Source: Clostridiales bacterium
GTDB lineage: Bacteria; Bacillota; Clostridia; Clostridiales; Oxobacteraceae
Direction: 5' to 3'
DNA: 38,146 nucleotides
Assembly (NCBI GenBank): GCA_030016385.1
Contig: JASEJN010000031.1
Coordinates: forward strand, 1 to 38,146
Shown here: piece by piece, positions 33,527 through 38,146 of the stretch
Position numbering within the stretch: position 1 is the first letter of the stretch
Layout: each line of letters starts with the position of its first letter
Made by a program: the position numbers and the translations under genes
Notes under the pieces: generated by a model
Database searches by the model: none
The model's input: the letters and a program-made list of their open reading frames with translations, nothing else
What the model was told of the DNA's origin: nothing

Positions 33527-35608
33527 TTATTTAAAATAGATGTTTATTTGAGAATTCCTATTGCTTCCGCAATCCACCATGTATAGATCGCCGTCTTTTT
33601 TATTAAAACTACTTTTCACACCGTCTATTGCAATTTTAACCGGCTCTTTAAAAGATACAAACCCGAAATTGCCGGCATCCCGCGCCCATATATTTATCTC
33701 GTCTTCCGAAATTGAAATATGCTTGATGACGCCGGGCGATATGTATTTATCAATGTTGCCTATGGCGGCAAATCCGTTATTTACGGGGGATACAATATAC
33801 AACCGTACGGCATCCTCAGGCAGTGAAATATCCATATCTTCATCTTTATCCAGCATCGTTACCTTTTTTGAGAAATATTCATAAAGGATGAACTTATCGC
33901 CTTTTATTCCATAGACATCGGATGGCCTTACTATTCCATAAACCATTTTACCCGTTTTATTTATGTTAAATGATCCGATGACACCGAACTGCCCTGATTT
34001 ATTCCATACTTTAAGAGGAACCCCTTCTTCCTGCGGATTTTTGTACAGGCAGTCGACTGTCGGCATACCCGGCCTGTCACACCTCAAGACTTCACCGTCC
34101 GAAAAGATCAGAGGCCATAAAATACTTGCATCAGTCTTCCCGACTTCATCGCTCACATATACGGGTCCACCGCTTAAAGCCCTCAAAACCGCGTTATTGA
34201 CACCTTGAGGATGCTCAGTCCAGAACATGTCCCAATCGCCCCAAAAGATGTTTCCAGTTATGTATGAATTATAGGCATTTTCCAGAGCATGCTCCCTAAA
34301 ACTGTTTTCCGTCTTGGGGAAAAAGTCATCGCTGTTCCTGTTCAATGCGGTATAAGGCCTATTCCACATGTCTTCGGGCCCCATTCCCATGCAGTTGATT
34401 ATCGTCCCGTCAAAGTTCAGCCCTACGGAAGCCTCCAATGCCGCATGTTCACTGGCACTCGAAGTGCAAATATCCATATTGTCCTTTATAAAATACTTGA
34501 ATGAACTCTGGTTATCAACTTTTACAAAGTCCACTCCTTTTTCCCTTAAAGACGAATGCCATGCATTCCAAAAACCAAAAGCCTTCTCTTCATCCGGATA
34601 TGGCGTCAGCGCTCCTTTTTTGGTCTTATATAAGTTATGGCTGTATTCTTTGCAAAGATTGCTTTCAGGGTTGATTCCAATCCAGTATCCTTCAAAAGCC
34701 TGCCATACGCCAATCCAGGACAATCCGTACCCATCTTTTAACTTACTCATCAGCCACTTGAATCCATGAGGAAATTTATCCTTATCTTCATCAAACGACA
34801 TTAGCTTGTTATCCTTTGTCTCAGACCAACCGTCGTCGATTATAAACCATCTTACGGGAAAACCTTTCTTTTTAAACTCCTCCGCCTTATCGATAATGCC
34901 TTTTTCATTTACTTCATGGTAAAAAGCATCCCAGCTGCACCATCCAAAATATTTAAATACTTCAGGGTAATGCCTTTTTTCCCTAACTTTTCCCTGGACA
35001 TTTAAGCTATCAAATGCGGCAGCCGCCATATCCTCTTGGATGCTGAACGGATCATCCCCTGCACCCAGTATAAATGAAAATGTTTTATAATGATTATGGC
35101 CCGTATCACAAGTTGAAATCGAAAACCTCAGCTTGTTATCCGCCCCTTCCAAATCCGTTTTGCAATTTCCCGAACATACTGTCAAAATGCTATAATAATT
35201 GCTGCCATCCGTCCAATTCAATGCCTGCGTTTTTTTCGGTATCCTTCTAAAATCCCTGACAAAGCAAGGCCTTGTCCACCAATCCTTGAATAGATTAACC
35301 GCCATGGATTCTTTAAAATTCAATATATCTTCCACTTCCAATGTGATTCCGCCATTCGGTGCAAAACTCCCGTTTTCTACATATGCTTCGACTTCCAGAT
35401 AGATGACATCATCTTTTTTATTAAAGGCAAGCTGTAGTTTTAATCCCCTTTTTGAATCCTCACATGTGAAAATGTCTTTACCGGCTGTTTCAAGCAGCGG
35501 CCTGATTTGAATATCGTCAATGTTGACCACTGGTGCAATTCCCTTTATGAGCAGATTGCCATCGTGGTATATGTCAATTTTGCCGCCGACATTTTTTAAA
35601 AGAAACAT
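33527..35608 (-). CDS. Raffinose synthase/Sip1-type GH36 glycosidase
   Basis: The 693-aa protein belongs to the plant-like raffinose synthase and seed-imbibition branch of GH36. An N-terminal beta domain (1-210) precedes a TIM barrel with FGWCSWDAFY (221-230), FIIDDGWS (255-262), and VKVDNQ with the likely nucleophile D365. LNRNSDDFFP follows with the likely acid/base aspartate (D427 or D428), then NIFWGDWDMFWTEHP and a C-terminal beta domain. It could hydrolyse or transfer alpha-galactosides. No signal peptide, so a cytosolic enzyme acting on imported oligosaccharides. ATG lies behind AAGGATGATAAGGG. No transporter or sugar regulator is adjacent, unusual for such a gene. Confidence 0.85.
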   Translation of the reverse strand: MFLLKNVGGKIDIYHDGNLLIKGIAPVVNIDDIQIRPLLETAGKDIFTCEDSKRGLKLQLAFNKKDDVIYLEVEAYVENGSFAPNGGITLEVEDILNFKESMAVNLFKDWWTRPCFVRDFRRIPKKTQALNWTDGSNYYSILTVCSGNCKTDLEGADNKLRFSISTCDTGHNHYKTFSFILGAGDDPFSIQEDMAAAAFDSLNVQGKVREKRHYPEVFKYFGWCSWDAFYHEVNEKGIIDKAEEFKKKGFPVRWFIIDDGWSETKDNKLMSFDEDKDKFPHGFKWLMSKLKDGYGLSWIGVWQAFEGYWIGINPESNLCKEYSHNLYKTKKGALTPYPDEEKAFGFWNAWHSSLREKGVDFVKVDNQSSFKYFIKDNMDICTSSASEHAALEASVGLNFDGTIINCMGMGPEDMWNRPYTALNRNSDDFFPKTENSFREHALENAYNSYITGNIFWGDWDMFWTEHPQGVNNAVLRALSGGPVYVSDEVGKTDASILWPLIFSDGEVLRCDRPGMPTVDCLYKNPQEEGVPLKVWNKSGQFGVIGSFNINKTGKMVYGIVRPSDVYGIKGDKFILYEYFSKKVTMLDKDEDMDISLPEDAVRLYIVSPVNNGFAAIGNIDKYISPGVIKHISISEDEINIWARDAGNFGFVSFKEPVKIAIDGVKSSFNKKDGDLYMVDCGSNRNSQINIYFK

Positions 35609-35731
35609 CCCTTATCATCCTTTCGATATAATATTTACTACATTTGTATATTATATCATACATATCTTTTTAAAATGCATGCTTTCATGCTTTAATGTAA
35701 AAATGCCCGTCACATCCAGCGATACAGCAAA

Positions 35732-35760
35732 AAGGCCGCTTTGTTTACACAAGCGGTCTT
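35732..35760 (-). terminator. Terminator of glnN
   Basis: A 10-bp stem (35732-35741 with 35751-35760, one mismatch) with a 9-base loop is followed on the minus strand by CTTTTTG. It lies 77 bases after the glnN stop. Confidence 0.75.
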
Positions 35761-35783
35761 GATAACTTGCAGAATTTTAATCT

Positions 35784-35815
35784 ATCGAATTAGTGTTCAA
35801 AAACACAAATTCATG
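35784..35815. repeat. Degenerate end fragment of hairpin element C
   Basis: On the minus strand this matches the right end of element C (4321-4349) at roughly 24 of 31 positions, with TTTTGAACACT as the best-kept block. It lies between glnN and its terminator, so it would be transcribed as part of the glnN 3' UTR. Confidence 0.45.
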
Positions 35816-35836
35816 CTGCAAAAAAATATATTGAAA

Positions 35837-38002
35837 TTATATGCTAAACAGCATATCGGCGTATGTCGGCAGCGGCCAGTATTTCGAATCGACTATTGTC
35901 TCCAATTTATCGGCATAGCTTCTTAATCTGCTCATCTCCGTAAATACCACGTCCCTGTAATATGATGCTCTCTCAAAAATACCGGCTTCGGACCTTTGAG
36001 CCGTATCCGTCACATCTTCCAGTTCCTTTATTTCCTTATAGAATCTCGATAACGTATCTGACAACTCATCCAATAGCCTCTCCTGAACTTTAGTATCTGC
36101 AGAAGGCAGCGCCTTCTTTATTTCATTTATCGATTGAGCGACCACTGACGAATATTTTATAGCAGACGGCAATAACTGGCGTTTGGCCATCGCTATCATA
36201 GTCGAAGCTTCAATATTTATAACCTTTATATATTCATCGAGAGAAATCTCGTACCTTGCCTCAAGTTCCCTCTTGCTGAATACCCCGTGCTTTTCAAATA
36301 ATTTCACATTCTTGTCTTTAAGAAGCGCAGGAATGGCTTCCACGGTAGAACGAATATTTAAAAGGCCTCTTTTTTTGGCTTCTGCTATCCATTCATCTGA
36401 ATAACCGTTCCCGTTGAATATTATTCTCTTGTGATTTCTTACTATGCCCTTCAATAATTCCGTAAGTTTGTCATCAAAGTTTTCGGCACCTTCAAGCTTG
36501 TCGGCTATTTCGCTTAAGGCATTCGCAACTATCGTATTCAAAACGATATTTGGAAGCGCTACAGAACCTGATGAAGGAACCATCCTGAATTCAAATTTAT
36601 TGCCTGTGAATGCAAAAGGAGATGTCCTGTTTCTATCGGTCAAATCCTTCGGGAAAGCTGGAAGAGTCGATACGCCGATTTTCAATATTTCCCTCTCTTT
36701 CTCCTTTACACCTTCGCCGTCACCTATCTGCTCCAGTATATCCGTAAGTTGATCGCCGAGGAATACCGAAACGATTGCAGGCGGAGCTTCGTTGGCACCA
36801 AGCCTGTGGTCATTTCCAGGTATGGCGGCGGATAATCTTATAAGATCTTGATATTCATCTATTGCCTTTACGACGGCACATAAAAATACCAGAAATTGTG
36901 CATTTGCACGGGGAGTTTTACCGGGTGTCAAAAGGTTTTCGCCCTCGTCCGTACTCATAGACCAATTATTATGCTTTCCAGAGCCATTTACACCTGCAAA
37001 AGGCTTCTCATGAAGAAGACATACAAGCCCGTGTCTGTTTGCTACCCTTCTCATGGTTTCCATTACAATCTGGTTGTGGTCCGTTGCAACATTTGCGGAT
37101 GTGAATACTGTCGCAAGCTCATATTGAGCAGGGGCAACTTCATTATGCTTTGTCTTTGCGGGGACGCCTAGCTTCCAGAGTTCCCTGTCAAGTTCCCCCA
37201 TATATTCAGATATTCTCTCTTTTATATTCGCGAAATAATGATCTTCCATCTCCTGTCCTTTTGGAGGTTTGGCACCGAATAACGTCCTGCCTGTCAAGAT
37301 GAGATCTTTTCTTTTTTCATATAATTTCTTGTCTATAAGGAAGTATTCCTGCTCCGGTCCAACCGTACTTGTTACCTTTCTGGCTGTCGTATTCCCAAAG
37401 AGCCTGAGAACCCTTATAGCTTGCTTTGATAAAGCTTCCATGGACCTTAAAAGCGGAGTTTTCTCATCGAGAGCCTCACCTGTATATGAGCAGAACGCCG
37501 TCGGTATGCAAAGCGTAACTCCTCCTGCGTCTTCCTTTAAAAATGCCGGCGATGTGCAATCCCATGCAGTATATCCCCGTGCCTCAAATGTCGATCTTAA
37601 ACCTCCTGAAGGAAACGATGACGCATCCGGTTCACCCTTTATAAGCTCTCTACCTGAAAACTCCATTATTACCTTTCCATTTCCAAGAGGTGATATGAAA
37701 GATTCATTCTTTCCCGCTGTAACTCCTGTCATAGGCTGGAACCAGTGTATATAATGGGTGGCTCCCCTTTCTATAGCCCAGTCTTTCATGGTATTTGCCA
37801 CAATTTCGGCAACTGACGGATCAAGCGGAGCCCCCTCATCGATCGTTTTTTTAAGCAAAACATAAGTATTCTTAGGAAGCCTTGCCTTCATTACTGCATC
37901 ATTGAATACATTGCTGCCGAAAAACGAGTTCAAGCCGCCATCAGCCTGATCGATCTCATCCTCTTTAAACTCATCGCTATAAATAACTTTCTTTGACAAC
38001 AT
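35837..38002 (-). CDS. glnN: Glutamine synthetase type III
   Basis: This enzyme makes glutamine from glutamate, ammonia and ATP. At 721 aa it has the size of the large GSIII family (GlnN) of Bacteroides, cyanobacteria and clostridia, not the 440-470 aa of GSI. Visible GSIII strings are [65 protein letters not shown] (glutamate-site region), [18 protein letters not shown] (ATP-site region) and [18 protein letters not shown] follows AAGGGGGAAT. It has its own terminator and a leader with a candidate attenuator (38030-38079), fitting nitrogen control by antitermination. Confidence 0.96.
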   Translation of the reverse strand: MLSKKVIYSDEFKEDEIDQADGGLNSFFGSNVFNDAVMKARLPKNTYVLLKKTIDEGAPLDPSVAEIVANTMKDWAIERGATHYIHWFQPMTGVTAGKNESFISPLGNGKVIMEFSGRELIKGEPDASSFPSGGLRSTFEARGYTAWDCTSPAFLKEDAGGVTLCIPTAFCSYTGEALDEKTPLLRSMEALSKQAIRVLRLFGNTTARKVTSTVGPEQEYFLIDKKLYEKRKDLILTGRTLFGAKPPKGQEMEDHYFANIKERISEYMGELDRELWKLGVPAKTKHNEVAPAQYELATVFTSANVATDHNQIVMETMRRVANRHGLVCLLHEKPFAGVNGSGKHNNWSMSTDEGENLLTPGKTPRANAQFLVFLCAVVKAIDEYQDLIRLSAAIPGNDHRLGANEAPPAIVSVFLGDQLTDILEQIGDGEGVKEKEREILKIGVSTLPAFPKDLTDRNRTSPFAFTGNKFEFRMVPSSGSVALPNIVLNTIVANALSEIADKLEGAENFDDKLTELLKGIVRNHKRIIFNGNGYSDEWIAEAKKRGLLNIRSTVEAIPALLKDKNVKLFEKHGVFSKRELEARYEISLDEYIKVINIEASTMIAMAKRQLLPSAIKYSSVVAQSINEIKKALPSADTKVQERLLDELSDTLSRFYKEIKELEDVTDTAQRSEAGIFERASYYRDVVFTEMSRLRSYADKLETIVDSKYWPLPTYADMLFSI

Positions 38003-38029
38003 CTTTATTCCCCCTTATTAAAAGTTAAC

Positions 38030-38079
38030 AAAAAAAGATAAAGCGTCCTCACATAAATTATGAGAACGCCTTTGCTCTC
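38030..38079 (-). promoter_or_regulatory. Candidate attenuator in the glnN leader (ANTAR-type hexaloop versus terminator)
   Basis: Reading the minus strand, GAGAGC-AAAGGC-GTTCTC (38079 to 38062) forms a 6-bp hairpin with a 6-base loop having A at position 1 and G at position 4, the signature of ANTAR-protein target hairpins. Its 3' arm is also the 5' arm of a terminator: GCGTTCTCA (38069-38061) pairs with TGAGGACGC (38051-38043), followed by TTTATCTTTTTTT. The two folds exclude each other. The second hexaloop usually present in ANTAR targets was not found. Confidence 0.6.
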
Positions 38080-38107
38080 TAACATATTTATTAAAATTAT
38101 AGTAAAT

Positions 38108-38136
38108 ATGATACCATATATTCATCCATAGTGCAA
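38108..38136 (-). promoter_or_regulatory. Candidate glnN promoter
   Basis: On the minus strand, TTGCAC (38131-38136), a 17-base spacer and TATCAT (38108-38113) give a leader of about 100 nt before the glnN start. Other start points beyond the window end are possible. Confidence 0.5.
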
Positions 38137-38146
38137 GAACATTTTC

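Noticed and set aside
37269..37754. Plus-strand ORF of 161 codons inside glnN
   Set aside because: Antisense shadow of glutamine synthetase III with no ribosome site or recognisable motif.
38080..38146. Second ANTAR hexaloop (P1) upstream of the glnN attenuator
   Set aside because: All six-base windows with A1 and G4 were checked by eye; none is flanked by a convincing stem. It may lie outside the window or be absent.
1..38146. CRISPR arrays, tRNA or rRNA genes, prophage and complete insertion sequences
   Set aside because: No regularly spaced short repeats, cloverleaf sequences, ribosomal RNA, phage structural genes or transposase genes were recognised on either strand.

Overview
This 38 kb window reads as a chromosomal segment of a low-GC, anaerobic, Gram-positive bacterium of the class Clostridia. 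I infer this from the AT-rich intergenic DNA, strong ribosome-binding sites with frequent TTG/GTG starts, a complete V-type ATPase operon, a type III glutamine synthetase, a thioredoxin reductase that lacks the NADPH motifs, and a clostridial-looking YdbC/DUF2089/SHOCT gene set. I cannot name the genus. No tRNA, rRNA, CRISPR array, prophage or intact insertion sequence was recognised. Nearly all genes are complete and most lie on the minus strand.

Layout. 1-4350: an 8-oxoguanine glycosylase, a B12-binding-type radical SAM protein (+), then a thioredoxin/thioredoxin reductase pair behind a well-formed promoter with a palindromic operator. 4117-4622: a long imperfect hairpin element abuts the 5' fragment of a group IIC intron, which sits exactly behind the terminator of a LacI-type regulator. 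4602-9482: usp-lacI, a TtcA-like tRNA thiolase, glucose-6-phosphate isomerase and a PHP phosphoesterase. 9566-13565: envelope and stress genes (LysM-CAP protein, L,D-transpeptidase, MgtC, free methionine sulfoxide reductase), with a class IV PLP enzyme (+) and a PC4/YdbC protein sharing a terminator. 13889-15911: a DUF2156 protein and a cysteine desulfurase (+).

15987-25457: an unrecognised protein with repeated cysteine motifs, followed (reading backwards) by the V-ATPase genes in transcription order G/H-C-I-K-F-E-A-B-D, behind a candidate promoter at 25513-25541. 25614-28327: an M28 peptidase lipoprotein and a HI0933-type flavoprotein. 28834-29448: a lone plus-strand gene that may be ComK-like. 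29560-33154: a DUF2089 regulator, a SHOCT-like protein and a three-gene ABC-2 exporter, apparently one operon behind a near-consensus promoter with an operator. 33527-38002: a raffinose-synthase-like GH36 enzyme and glutamine synthetase III, whose leader contains a candidate attenuator.

The most interesting non-coding material is: a dispersed family of long imperfect hairpins and fragments (2504, 4117, 13648, 28436, 35784); the glnN leader, where a hexaloop hairpin with A1 and G4 competes with a terminator; and several genes whose stop codon lies inside the stem of their own terminator. Many start codons were moved downstream from the longest ORF because the longest reading begins inside the Shine-Dalgarno sequence.
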